Source: Ruminococcaceae bacterium UBA3751 (GTDB lineage: Bacteria > Bacillota > Clostridia > Oscillospirales > Acutalibacteraceae). Taken from it: a DNA stretch of 16,533 bases. Both the position numbers and the translations under genes were made by a program. Position 1 is the stretch's first letter, and each line of letters starts with the position of its first letter. The DNA lies in NCBI GenBank assembly GCA_002371215.1, contig DFGL01000085.1:1-16533 (forward strand). Direction: 5' to 3'. The notes beneath the pieces were generated by a model. That model was given only the letters and a program-made list of their open reading frames with translations. It had not been told where the DNA came from and ran no database searches. This document shows positions 1 to 6,974 of the stretch, piece by piece.

Positions 1-61
1 GGGCTTGTCCCTCGCACACTCTTTATGGTAACTTGAATATATCACGCTGAAATCCAAAAGT

Positions 62-88
62 AAACAGATTTACCAAAATCTCTGTTTT
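62..88 (+). terminator. possible terminator of an off-window plus-strand gene
   Basis: AAACAGA at 62-68 can pair with TCTGTTT at 81-87, and the arm is followed by a short T stretch. It could end a gene lying left of the window. The stem is short and has an alternative pairing (AGATTT with AAATCT), so this is a weak call. Confidence 0.35.
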
Positions 89-90
89 GA

Positions 91-111
91 GTCCAAAAAA
101 GCGGACAGAAT
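91..111 (+). repeat. left copy of 21-bp imperfect direct repeat
   Basis: GTCCAAAAA followed by a CGGACAGAAT-like tail. It matches 17 of 21 positions of the stretch at 1599-1619, in the same orientation. The two copies bracket the two-gene minus-strand operon, including its promoter and terminator. What the repeat is (recombination footprint, attachment-like site or chance) cannot be told from the window alone. Confidence 0.5.
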
Positions 112-114
112 ATG

Positions 115-147
115 TAAAAAATAAGGAGTTGATCATTTCAACTCCTT
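115..147 (-). terminator. rho-independent terminator of the GIY-YIG operon
   Basis: A 10-bp perfect stem, AAGGAGTTGA at 123-132 with TCAACTCCTT at 138-147, has a 5-nt loop. Read on the minus strand it is followed by a run of six T. It lies just after the stop of the 177-aa gene, so it closes the two-gene operon. Confidence 0.85.
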
Positions 148-154
148 GTACCAA

Positions 155-688
155 CTATAAATCAAACAAATTCCCATTTTCATCCATACCGAGAGGGAAG
201 GCACATCTTTTTAGCCATTCGTCGGTTGCAAGTTCAGGGATAGCTTCTAATTCGCATTTGTTTTCAAAACGTTGTCTGCACATTTCGACTAAATCATTAA
301 ATACATTGCAGTGAACATTTTGAAACAGTTTCCACCGTTCATCGTCGGGTAGATGTAAAAGCAAAATTTGCGTCATATCAAAATATTCATAAACATCAAG
401 CACCAAGAAATGAGAATCTCTTTGAGCTACAAAAAGCCCCCAATTCGTTCCTTGTTCCATAGCGCTTAAGTTAGCCATGTGATTTGATAGTATTGCAAAT
501 CTATGGCTGGTTTTCATTCCCATTACACGTGCCGAGGCATCAGTGAAGCCTCGTTCTTTTATTATTAAGTCGTTATGGTATTTTCCTGCACATTGAGGAC
601 TAAGATTGACATCACGAACAAACATAGTAAGACCCGGCAGAATTTCGTTTATTGTTTTTTCAAATAATTCTGTATTGAAATTTTGCAT
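155..688 (-). CDS. hypothetical protein, partner of GIY-YIG protein
   Basis: A 177-aa protein I do not recognise. It has no signal peptide, no membrane segment and no clear catalytic motif. It looks like a soluble mixed alpha/beta protein, with a hydrophobic core segment near residues 83-112 and several Trp and Cys residues. It is the second gene of a two-gene operon: its start lies 11 nt after the stop of the GIY-YIG gene, and its ribosome site (AAAGGA, 7 nt before ATG) overlaps that stop codon, so translation is probably coupled. The coupling suggests joint function with the nuclease-like protein, for example as an inhibitor, specificity partner or second effector, but this is inference only. 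A strong terminator follows directly. Confidence 0.7.
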   Translation of the reverse strand: MQNFNTELFEKTINEILPGLTMFVRDVNLSPQCAGKYHNDLIIKERGFTDASARVMGMKTSHRFAILSNHMANLSAMEQGTNWGLFVAQRDSHFLVLDVYEYFDMTQILLLHLPDDERWKLFQNVHCNVFNDLVEMCRQRFENKCELEAIPELATDEWLKRCAFPLGMDENGNLFDL

Positions 689-699
689 AAGTTTTTCCT

Positions 700-1518
700 T
701 TAATTATCGTTATAGCCGTGTTTAATGCTGTCAAGAGTATGCTTCCACCAAGCCTCTCTGCCGAGTATGTATTCATCGGAAACCTTGGAGTTGAAGTTTT
801 CTAAAATAGAGTATTGAAAGTTCTTTTTGATATAATCAAAATCTAACTTTTTTAATTCAACATTTCCGCCGTGTCCGTTTTCAACATAGTTTGTCCACCT
901 TTGAAGTAACATACCGTTATCGCCAGTAGCCGAACCGACATATAGTTTACCGTTGCTCTTGTCGGTTATAAGATAAACCGCTTTCTGATTCTGAAGTGCG
1001 CCAATCCAGTCGGCTTTCTTTCGCTGAATAATAGTTTCAAGTTCATCAAAACGGAGTCTAACATTATCATATCCGGGAAAAGCATATCCATCAAATACAG
1101 CAGGTAAAACCTGAACAACCTCTAAATCGTTATAAATATTTTTGTACCAGTATAGTTGAGATTGCGATTTGTGATATTTAACAATAACCCTTCCGTAAAG
1201 TGAAGCAAACTCCTCAAGCTCATCACCGATATAATTTACACCGTTTACTATGCCTTTGTCCTCGGTAATCCTTTTAATCGTTGTTAATAACCATTCGTCC
1301 TTTGATAGTTTCAAAAGGCAGATTCCTACTTGACCAACGGTGAACATAGCGTTTTTTCTTTTCCACAAAAACCATTGATTATTTACTATTTCAGGGTTTT
1401 TAAGATAAAGCAACAAAGGGTCATCATCACTATTTGCTTGGTTAAATCTAACTTTTATATTATCAATTTCACTTTGGCTAAATTTCAATAAATCATTTAA
1501 TAAAAGCTTATTATTCAT
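700..1518 (-). CDS. GIY-YIG nuclease-family protein
   Basis: 272 aa. The C-terminal ~95 residues carry the GIY-YIG fold signature: VYLI at 181-184, LYVGSA at 192-197, the conserved Arg at 207 (QRW), a GHGGN stretch at 214-218, Glu255 in GREAWWK (the metal-binding Glu position) and GYN at 268-270. Enzymes of this fold cut DNA with one metal ion and occur in homing, repair and restriction. The first ~175 residues have no domain I recognise and may supply target specificity. The ATG follows AGGAGG by 7 nt, and a good promoter lies upstream (1544-1572). It leads a two-gene operon flanked by direct repeats, which fits a mobile defence or restriction-like cassette. The fold is clear; the substrate is unknown. 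Confidence 0.85.
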   Translation of the reverse strand: MNNKLLLNDLLKFSQSEIDNIKVRFNQANSDDDPLLLYLKNPEIVNNQWFLWKRKNAMFTVGQVGICLLKLSKDEWLLTTIKRITEDKGIVNGVNYIGDELEEFASLYGRVIVKYHKSQSQLYWYKNIYNDLEVVQVLPAVFDGYAFPGYDNVRLRFDELETIIQRKKADWIGALQNQKAVYLITDKSNGKLYVGSATGDNGMLLQRWTNYVENGHGGNVELKKLDFDYIKKNFQYSILENFNSKVSDEYILGREAWWKHTLDSIKHGYNDN

Positions 1519-1543
1519 AAGGTTTCCTCCTAATACTAATTAC

Positions 1544-1572
1544 ATAATATCAAATAACTGAATTATTATCAA
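1544..1572 (-). promoter_or_regulatory. promoter of the GIY-YIG operon
   Basis: On the minus strand TTGATA (1567-1572) and TATTAT (1544-1549) are separated by 17 nt, a near-consensus sigma-A type promoter. The ATG at 1518 lies about 25 nt past the -10 box, giving a short leader with a strong ribosome site. Confidence 0.7.
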
Positions 1573-1598
1573 TAAATAACTGTTAATAAAAATTCTGG

Positions 1599-1619
1599 GT
1601 CCAAAAAGACGAACACAAT
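1599..1619 (+). repeat. right copy of 21-bp imperfect direct repeat
   Basis: GTCCAAAAA plus a CGAACACAAT-like tail. It matches the copy at 91-111 at 17 of 21 positions in direct orientation. It lies between the divergent promoters of the GIY-YIG operon and the HipBA-like gene. Confidence 0.5.
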
Positions 1620-1639
1620 GATTATTCATTAATTATGAT

Positions 1640-1668
1640 TTGACATTTGTTATCATATATGATAACAT
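1640..1668 (+). promoter_or_regulatory. promoter with palindromic operator for hipBA-like gene
   Basis: TTGACA (1640-1645) and TAACAT (1663-1668) are 17 nt apart. Between them, overlapping the -10 box, lies a perfect 20-bp palindrome at 1648-1667 (TGTTATCATATATGATAACA) with TATC and GATA half-sites. HipB-type antitoxins bind TATC/GATA palindromes at their own promoter, so this is probably the autoregulatory operator of the gene that follows. Expected transcription start is near 1675. Confidence 0.75.
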
Positions 1669-1698
1669 AAAGTGAATAGTATTAAGGAGGTGAGGGAT

Positions 1699-3072
1699 TT
1701 GACGGATGACAGCATCATTAAAATGCGGCATAGTATTATATCAAAGCTTACGCAGGCACGGCTTGAAAAAGGAATATCGCAGGCACAGCTTGCGGAAATG
1801 ATAGGAACTCAGCGTTCCAACATTTGCAGAATTGAAAGCGGAGCGCAAAATCTCTCGCTGGATATGTTAATCAAAATTTCTCATGCGCTTGACAAGGATG
1901 TCAACATAATTTTAGACGAAAGGAGTGATACCATGGGCAACAATTATGTTCTAAAGCTTTATGACGAGCCGTTGATAGAGTTTACACTTGAAACCAAACC
2001 ATTGGAAGGCTTGGAGGCGACTATTACAAGCATTAATGATAGTAAAAAAGCTCTGTTTCCAATTGATTTGAAGCTTACTGGTGAAGGTATCGTCAAGTGG
2101 TTGGAGCACAGAGTTATTCCGAAAAATCGTCAGTTTGTTGATGAGATTCTCAAATCCTTCGGCCTCAGCGTTAACAACAGCAAGGGCATTATTGACGTCT
2201 GCATGGGTTTATCACTCAACGACAGCTACTGGGTTGTTAAAAACGGCTTCGACGGTAAATATGCCGATTACAACCTTTATGAAAACCGCTTCTCCGAGGC
2301 GCTTTCGCTTGTCGCTTTCACAGGTGTTGGAAAAGGCAACGAGGCGTTTTCAACCTCGCCCGAATTTACTACAAACGGTATGCTCCGCAAGGCTTGGCGA
2401 TTTGTTGAGGACGAAGGCATTTATCTTTACAAAGGCGGAACCGAGGGCGCCGCAAACACAGGTAACGAGCCGTACAGCGAATACTATGCTTCGCAGATTG
2501 CAGAAGTGATGGGGCTGAACGCCGTTCACTATGACCTTGAAAACTGGAAGGGCATTCTTGCCTCAAAGTGCAAGCTCTTTACCGACATTGACACGGCATT
2601 TGTGCCTATTGGAAGGCTGATGAAAGAGGGCACCCTCAAAGCCGCACTTGATATATATGATGAGTACGGTAAGGATTTCCGAGAGCAGGTAAACAGTATG
2701 CTTGTGTTTGATGCGCTGATTTATAACGAGGATAGACATTTCGGCAACTTCGGTCTGCTGCGTGATAATCACAGCGGTAAAGTCATTGCGCCTGCGCCGA
2801 TTTTTGATAACGGCTTGTCCCTGTTCAATTTCGGTATGCCTGACGATTTCAAAAACCTTGCTGAATATGCAAAAACCAGAACGACTCCATACAGGCTCTC
2901 GTTTGAGGACGTTTGCAGAGAGGTTATGGGAACGAAGCAGCGAAATCAGTTAAGAAAAATCGTTGACTTTAAGTTTACAAGGCACCCGTCAATCAATCTT
3001 CCGGAAGAGCGTTTAACTGCTATTGAAAACTATATCAACGTCCGCGCACGCGAATTACTGTCGTTACAATAA
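1699..3072 (+). CDS. HipB-HipA-like single-chain fusion (HTH plus Ser/Thr kinase)
   Basis: 457 aa from the TTG at 1699. That start is chosen because AGGAGG (1685-1690) is 8 nt upstream; the GTG at 1672 would lie at or before the expected transcription start. Residues ~15-75 are an XRE-type helix-turn-helix like the antitoxin HipB. The rest resembles the HipA kinase family: a nucleotide-site Lys in LYKGG (K245), the catalytic loop NEDRHFGN (N343-N350, with D345), and the metal-binding motif PIFDNG (D370). HipA kinases phosphorylate translation factors or tRNA ligases and arrest growth; HipB binds and represses. Here both are in one reading frame. A second ribosome site (GAAAGGAG, 1918-1925) sits 7 nt before an in-frame ATG at 1933 (residue 79), exactly where a free HipA would begin. 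The target is unknown, and a non-toxin regulatory kinase remains possible. It is followed at 47 nt by the membrane-protein gene. Confidence 0.85.
   Translation: MTDDSIIKMRHSIISKLTQARLEKGISQAQLAEMIGTQRSNICRIESGAQNLSLDMLIKISHALDKDVNIILDERSDTMGNNYVLKLYDEPLIEFTLETKPLEGLEATITSINDSKKALFPIDLKLTGEGIVKWLEHRVIPKNRQFVDEILKSFGLSVNNSKGIIDVCMGLSLNDSYWVVKNGFDGKYADYNLYENRFSEALSLVAFTGVGKGNEAFSTSPEFTTNGMLRKAWRFVEDEGIYLYKGGTEGAANTGNEPYSEYYASQIAEVMGLNAVHYDLENWKGILASKCKLFTDIDTAFVPIGRLMKEGTLKAALDIYDEYGKDFREQVNSMLVFDALIYNEDRHFGNFGLLRDNHSGKVIAPAPIFDNGLSLFNFGMPDDFKNLAEYAKTRTTPYRLSFEDVCREVMGTKQRNQLRKIVDFKFTRHPSINLPEERLTAIENYINVRARELLSLQ
1918..1935 (+). promoter_or_regulatory. internal ribosome site and ATG inside the fusion
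   Basis: GAAAGGAG at 1918-1925 is followed 7 nt later by ATG at 1933-1935, in frame with the fusion. Use of this site would give a 379-aa kinase-only product starting MGNNYVLKLYDE. It may be a relic of formerly separate hipB and hipA genes or a working second start. Confidence 0.6.
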
Positions 3073-3119
3073 TTGAGATAATTGAATACAATTATAAAAC
3101 AGTGAGTTAGAGGGGTTTT

Positions 3120-4073
3120 ATGAAAAAGGAAGACTTTATAATTATTGATGAAAAAACCTTCAATAGAATACAAAAGGATATTAATAAAGAACGAAAGAGT
3201 GTTGAAAAAGCAAAACAGAAACTTGAAGCAAAACTTGAAAAGGAAAGTGCTAATCCATCAAAAATTTCTTTTTTTCAAGAAAAAAAGGATAGTAAGATTG
3301 AAACAATCAACGCTGAACTTAGTGAATTATCTGATAAGCTTGCTGAATTAGATAGACGTCAGGATAATCTTAATCAATCAAGAAGGGAAAACACAAAGAA
3401 AATCTTGAAACTTGTAGGTTTAGTATTTGCTGGTTTGGCTTTGCTTGTTGCTGTTATGGCTATTGTTGGTAATACTGCTTCAAAACGAGAAGCTGAAAAT
3501 ACCACTATAACTGAAAGCACAACAATCATTACAGAAACAACCACTATTACCACTACTGAACTTACTACAATAGATGAATTAGAGAACGTTGAATTAACAC
3601 CTAAAAACGACGCTTGGAGTGTTGAAGTTGGTGAGGTTGATGACTATATTAGTTACCGTATCTATCCCTCTCTTCTTGAAGACAAAATGGATGAGTATAA
3701 TTTCACCGCAAGTGTTGAGAACCCTGAAATACTAAAAGCAGAAGTTGAATACACTGACGGTTATGATTTACATGTAGTCCTTACTGGTCTTCAGCCCGGA
3801 AAGACAACAGTTACAATAACCGGCAAGGATAATAAAGTTACATGCAAGCCTTTAGATGTTACAGTCAGAGAACAAGAAACAGAGGTAACTACTAAAGAAG
3901 ACAGGTTAGTTGAACAGGAATATGTTCTTAATACAAGTACTATGAAGATTCATTATCCTGGATGTTCTGCTATATCTAAAATGAGTAGTAAGAATAAAAA
4001 AGAAGTAGTTGGGACTTTGGAGGAATTTGAAGCGCAAGGATACACACCGTGCGGACAATGCAATCCTCACTAA
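3120..4073 (+). CDS. membrane-anchored coiled-coil protein with Ada-like zinc domain
   Basis: 317 aa, not recognised as a named family. In order: a charged Lys/Glu-rich coiled coil (~12-95), one TM helix (~96-118), a Thr-rich linker (~128-150), a beta-rich stretch resembling a bacterial Ig-like (BIG2) domain (~156-253, with the LTGLQPGKTTVTITG pattern), and a C-terminal domain (~266-317) with H278, C282, C311 and C314 in the HYPGC...GYTPCGQC pattern. That last pattern is found in the Ada metal-binding family and at the ends of some secreted Firmicute nucleases. The coiled coil is probably cytoplasmic and the Ig and zinc domains outside. It starts 47 nt after the HipBA-like gene with no terminator between, so the two are probably cotranscribed. 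The start is ATG with AGAGGGG only 4 nt away. Function is unknown; surface or envelope sensing is a guess. Confidence 0.75.
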   Translation: MKKEDFIIIDEKTFNRIQKDINKERKSVEKAKQKLEAKLEKESANPSKISFFQEKKDSKIETINAELSELSDKLAELDRRQDNLNQSRRENTKKILKLVGLVFAGLALLVAVMAIVGNTASKREAENTTITESTTIITETTTITTTELTTIDELENVELTPKNDAWSVEVGEVDDYISYRIYPSLLEDKMDEYNFTASVENPEILKAEVEYTDGYDLHVVLTGLQPGKTTVTITGKDNKVTCKPLDVTVREQETEVTTKEDRLVEQEYVLNTSTMKIHYPGCSAISKMSSKNKKEVVGTLEEFEAQGYTPCGQCNPH

Positions 4074-4177
4074 ATCCATGTATGCAATATCAATAGATTG
4101 TACGCTTTATCGTACCATTCGTATATATGTGCTAATTTCAAATATTACAAACTGTAACCTTTTGAACAAGAAAAAAC

Positions 4178-4217
4178 GCCTGAAACGCAGTTGTAGCAAC
4201 GGTTTCGGGCATTTTTG
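4178..4217 (+). terminator. terminator after the HipBA/membrane-protein operon
   Basis: GCCTGAAAC (4178-4186) pairs with GTTTCGGGC (4202-4210) with one wobble. An inner GTTG/CAAC stem (4190-4193/4197-4200) caps it, and five T follow (4212-4216). It ends the plus-strand operon about 100 nt after the stop codon. Confidence 0.8.
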
Positions 4218-4377
4218 TATAGGCCGTTGTCAGTAAATGACCATAATTGATAAAAATAGACATATTTTAATTATTTGTTGTCTTGTTTTTGAGCGAAAAA
4301 TGGCGAATTGTGGAAATTGCATAAAAATCATTTACAATATTTGGCAAAGTGTACAAATTTATCGTCTTACCTTGACA
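4218..4377 (+). other. spacer between accessory block and spoVAD remnant
   Basis: AT-rich sequence with no supported gene, and no ribosome site before any of its start codons. The reading frame entering spoVAD from here has no resemblance to SpoVAD, so the junction of foreign and spo sequence lies at its right end, about 4376-4378. Confidence 0.6.
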
Positions 4378-4782
4378 ATGGCACCTGCTGCGGCGAGGAC
4401 TATTAATGATTTTCTTAACGATACTGATAGTGCGGCGGGGGATTATGATTTGATACTAACGGGTGATTTGGGAGCAACGGGAACGGAGCTGCTCCACGAG
4501 GTGCTTGAAATTGAGTATGGCAAGGATATAAGAAGCGTACACAACGATTGCGGACTTATGATATATGACCGCAAAAAGCAGGACGTTAATTCGGGCGGTT
4601 CGGGTTGCGGCTGCAGCGCTTCCGTACTGAGTTCATATATTTTAAAGAAAATGCGCCTCGGCGAGCTTAACAAAGTCCTTTTTGTTGCAACCGGAGCGCT
4701 TATGAGCCCGACTTCTACAAAACAGGGGCAGCCTATCCCGGGCATTGCCCATGCGGTATTGCTCGAGACTAATCCTTTATAG
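4378..4782 (+). pseudogene. spoVAD: 3' fragment of stage V sporulation protein AD
   Basis: The last 134 codons read as the C-terminal part of SpoVAD: a start at MAPAA, the YDLILTGDLG motif, HNDCGLMIYD, the GGSGCGCSAS loop, and the GALMSPTS...QGQPIPGIAHAV ending. SpoVAD has a thiolase-like fold and helps bring dipicolinic acid into the forespore; the complete protein is about 335-340 aa, so roughly 60% is missing from the N-terminus. Upstream, where other SpoVADs read NMGAAMAPAA, homology stops abruptly at the ATG. The ATGs at 4237 and 4378 have no ribosome site, so expression is unlikely. No spoVAE or other spoVA gene follows. The fragment was probably cut off by insertion or deletion linked to the accessory block on its left. 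Confidence 0.85.
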
Positions 4783-4843
4783 ATAAAGCCGTATTACAAA
4801 ATCCGACAGGATAGCTTAATTCTATTATGTATACAAAGGTCAT

Positions 4844-4884
4844 CAAAAAGAAAAGGGAGCTTATGCAAATAGGCTCCCTTTTCT
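4844..4884 (-). terminator. strong terminator for the 134-aa/44-aa gene pair
   Basis: A perfect 12-bp stem, AGAAAAGGGAGC (4849-4860) with GCTCCCTTTTCT (4873-4884). On the minus strand the stem's own T-rich arm runs on into further T residues. It lies 8 nt after the stop of the 44-aa gene. On the plus strand it could also stop read-through from the spoVAD side. Confidence 0.85.
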
Positions 4885-4891
4885 CGTGCGT

Positions 4892-5026
4892 TTATTCGGT
4901 TGTGTTCTTGTTTTTGTGCTTTACCTTTCGGGTATACTTCGTCTTGTCTTTTGTAATTCTTTGGTAAGAGGGTTGCCAGGTCGGGCGCTCTTTTCGCTTT
5001 TGTTTTTCCTTATTTTTCTCTAACAT
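4892..5026 (-). CDS. small basic hypothetical protein (44 aa)
   Basis: A 44-codon frame from the ATG at 5026 to the TAA at 4892. The product is strongly basic (Lys/Arg-rich, with KNKEKQKRKERP at the start) and holds a RPTWQPSYQR core followed by KDKTKYTRK. There is no membrane segment. GAGGG lies a few bases before the ATG, and the frame starts 22 nt after the 134-aa gene and ends just before a strong terminator, so it fits as the second gene of that operon. High charge suggests nucleic-acid binding, but I do not recognise the family. Its support is position, ribosome site and codon-like sequence rather than homology. Confidence 0.55.
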   Translation of the reverse strand: MLEKNKEKQKRKERPTWQPSYQRITKDKTKYTRKVKHKNKNTTE

Positions 5027-5048
5027 AGTACCCTCAAATTATCCGTTA

Positions 5049-5453
5049 TTATAAATTCTTTTCGGTTGCTTTTTCCCTTGCTTTTCGTTTTGCGCGGCGC
5101 TGCTCACGGTTATCCGCCTCCGATGCAAACGCCTCAACGGCGGCGTCCGTCAAGTCCTCATCCCAGACCGTGCCGGAGGTTTTGGTTTCTGCCCAAGGGC
5201 AAAGCGTTTTGTAATCCGTGTCCAAAATGACCGTGTAGGGAGGCCCGCAACGGTCATCGACTGCCATATATAAATGCCGTCCTTCGCTGATGAGCCAGGT
5301 GGGGTGTTTCACATCGGGGTCGTCCACACGGTCATATATTTCCTTTGTGATTTCATATAAATCATGGTTGGGTCCGCCGCCGATTTCCGCCGTATAAAGT
5401 CCGGTTTTAGGGTCGTAGCAGCAGCGCCAGCCGATTCCTTTTTTGAATTCCAT
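5049..5453 (-). CDS. hypothetical protein (134 aa)
   Basis: 134 aa with ATG preceded by GGGAG at 6 nt. It starts with MEFKKGIGWRCCYDPKTGLYTAE and has conserved-looking blocks: GGGPNHDLYEITKEIYDR, a central GRHLYMAVDDRCGPPYTVILD, and a charged helical tail ending in NREQRRAKRKAREKA. There is no signal peptide or TM helix. From memory such proteins occur on clostridial integrative elements next to regulatory or mobility genes, but I cannot name a family or function. It is followed by the 44-aa gene and the terminator. Its base composition is richer in G and C than the Thoeris region to the right, so it may have come from a different source. Confidence 0.7.
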   Translation of the reverse strand: MEFKKGIGWRCCYDPKTGLYTAEIGGGPNHDLYEITKEIYDRVDDPDVKHPTWLISEGRHLYMAVDDRCGPPYTVILDTDYKTLCPWAETKTSGTVWDEDLTDAAVEAFASEADNREQRRAKRKAREKATEKNL

Positions 5454-5584
5454 TGTGCTCTCCCATAATTATTCATGTGGTTAATTCTTATTGGCTTATA
5501 CAAATCAGAATTTGTTGATATCTAAACCCCTTATCCCTTGTAAATAGGGCGTTTTGAGATTTGAAAGTGTTGAAAAATGATTGA

Positions 5585-5631
5585 TTTCCCTTAAATTTTC
5601 CCTTGCAGGAGAATTTAAGGGAAACTTTTTT
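5585..5631. terminator. perfect 13-bp hairpin beside the integrase stop
   Basis: TTTCCCTTAAATT (5585-5597) pairs perfectly with AATTTAAGGGAAA (5612-5624). On the plus strand it is followed at once by six T (5626-5631), which would stop rightward transcripts entering int. On the minus strand a T stretch comes only after about 6 nt, so for int it is a less typical terminator. The location at the int end also fits an element terminus. Confidence 0.6.
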
Positions 5632-5632
5632 G

Positions 5633-6892
5633 TTAGCTCACTATCTTGTCAAGCAGCATAGCAGATTCGTGCTTGGCTTGCTGTGACGAGTGAGCGTAGA
5701 TGTTCATCGTGGTACTGACATCGGAATGTCCGAGAAGCTCCTTCACTTCCTTTGGGTTTGCACCGTTGCTGAGTAGGTTGCTTGTGTAGGTGTGCCTCAA
5801 CATATGAAAGTGGAAATTCTCAAACCCTTTCAGCTTTTTGCGGATAGTTCTGCATACGATTGATACTGTTGTAGGCAACTCTAAGCAACCATCCTGCCGT
5901 AAGCAAACGAATTGTATCTCGTTGTAATTGTCGGGTACAGTATGTTCGCCGTTCAGCGTTTTAAGCTCATAGTAGTTTCTCTTGCCGTCTGTTACTTCGG
6001 TATAGTAATTGTGACTGTATAGAACACCGTATTTGAGCTTGTTTGCCTGTTGCTCTTTTCTGGCTGCTTTCAGTATATCCGCTAAAGCATTGCAGAAATC
6101 AACTTTCCTTACCTTGCTTCGTTTAGTTGTACCAATTTCATAGCACTTGCGCTGGTAATTGTACTTAACGCTTCGCCTTACGGTTATCTGCTGCTTCTTA
6201 AAATCGATATCGCTCCACATCAGTCCGCATACCTCTCCGATTCGGAGTCCTGTGTAAAATGCAATCTGTATCGGCAGTATTGCAGGATTGTCCTTTTCTT
6301 TGAGATAGGCAAGGAGTTGATTGTACTGTTCAAGGGATAGCACATTGCCTTCCTCTGCATTGTCCGCTTCAAAGATATTTGAATTATCATTTTTGTAGCG
6401 AACTGTTACATAGGGCATCGGATCATACGATATCAGCCTTTTGGGGAATACCGCAAACTTAAAGGCACTTCTTAACACTGCTGAGAATGAGCGCATATAT
6501 CCTTTGCTGTATCCTCTGTTGAAGGTTAAGTCATCCATATATTTCTGCAGATGGTCTGAGGTAACAGATTTCAACTTCCGTTCAGCAATCGAATCCTTTT
6601 TGATTCTGCCCACCGTAGCAATATATGCCATCTCTGTTCCATTACTTAAACTGCCAGGCTTTAGTTCTTCCTCCACCCATAAGTCAAGCAGCTCTCCGAC
6701 AGTCATATTCTCCGGCTTTGCAACAAAGTGATTCTGTTCGTATTTCTCCATTGCCTTGCGGAGCATTGCTTCGGTTTCGGATTTACTCTCCGTACCCACA
6801 CACTCCTTTTGCTTTAGATTGCCGCTTTCATCTTCAACATAAAAGCGGTAGTACCACTTTTTACCTTTCTTTCTAACTGAGCCTTTTGCCAT
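5633..6892 (-). CDS. int: tyrosine recombinase / integrase
   Basis: 419 aa, a usual length for Tn916-type and phage-type integrases. It has an N-terminal arm-binding segment (~1-55, starting MAKGSVRKKGKKWYYRF), a SAM-like core-binding domain (~62-160) and a catalytic domain (~185-419). The active-site residues are all visible: R217 in TGLRIGE, a beta-hairpin Lys around 257, H363 and R366 in HMLRH, H389 in LLGHS, and the nucleophile Y399 in NIYAH. It catalyses site-specific strand exchange between attP and attB for integration, and with the excisionase for release. It lies 82 nt downstream of the XRE regulator on the same strand and may be cotranscribed with it. The ribosome site AAAGGA is rather far (about 11 nt) from the ATG, which may keep expression low. 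It appears intact. Confidence 0.95.
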   Translation of the reverse strand: MAKGSVRKKGKKWYYRFYVEDESGNLKQKECVGTESKSETEAMLRKAMEKYEQNHFVAKPENMTVGELLDLWVEEELKPGSLSNGTEMAYIATVGRIKKDSIAERKLKSVTSDHLQKYMDDLTFNRGYSKGYMRSFSAVLRSAFKFAVFPKRLISYDPMPYVTVRYKNDNSNIFEADNAEEGNVLSLEQYNQLLAYLKEKDNPAILPIQIAFYTGLRIGEVCGLMWSDIDFKKQQITVRRSVKYNYQRKCYEIGTTKRSKVRKVDFCNALADILKAARKEQQANKLKYGVLYSHNYYTEVTDGKRNYYELKTLNGEHTVPDNYNEIQFVCLRQDGCLELPTTVSIVCRTIRKKLKGFENFHFHMLRHTYTSNLLSNGANPKEVKELLGHSDVSTTMNIYAHSSQQAKHESAMLLDKIVS

Positions 6893-6974
6893 AAATGATT
6901 TTTCCTTTCTGAATTAAAATGTATGTATTTCCATCTGTGGCTCAAGGCTGTAATGTGTAAATGTTATTAAGTAA

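Noticed and set aside
4237..4377. Upstream extension of the spoVAD fragment as a 181-aa gene
   Set aside because: No ribosome site at 4237, and the extra 47 residues bear no resemblance to SpoVAD; homology starts only at 4378.
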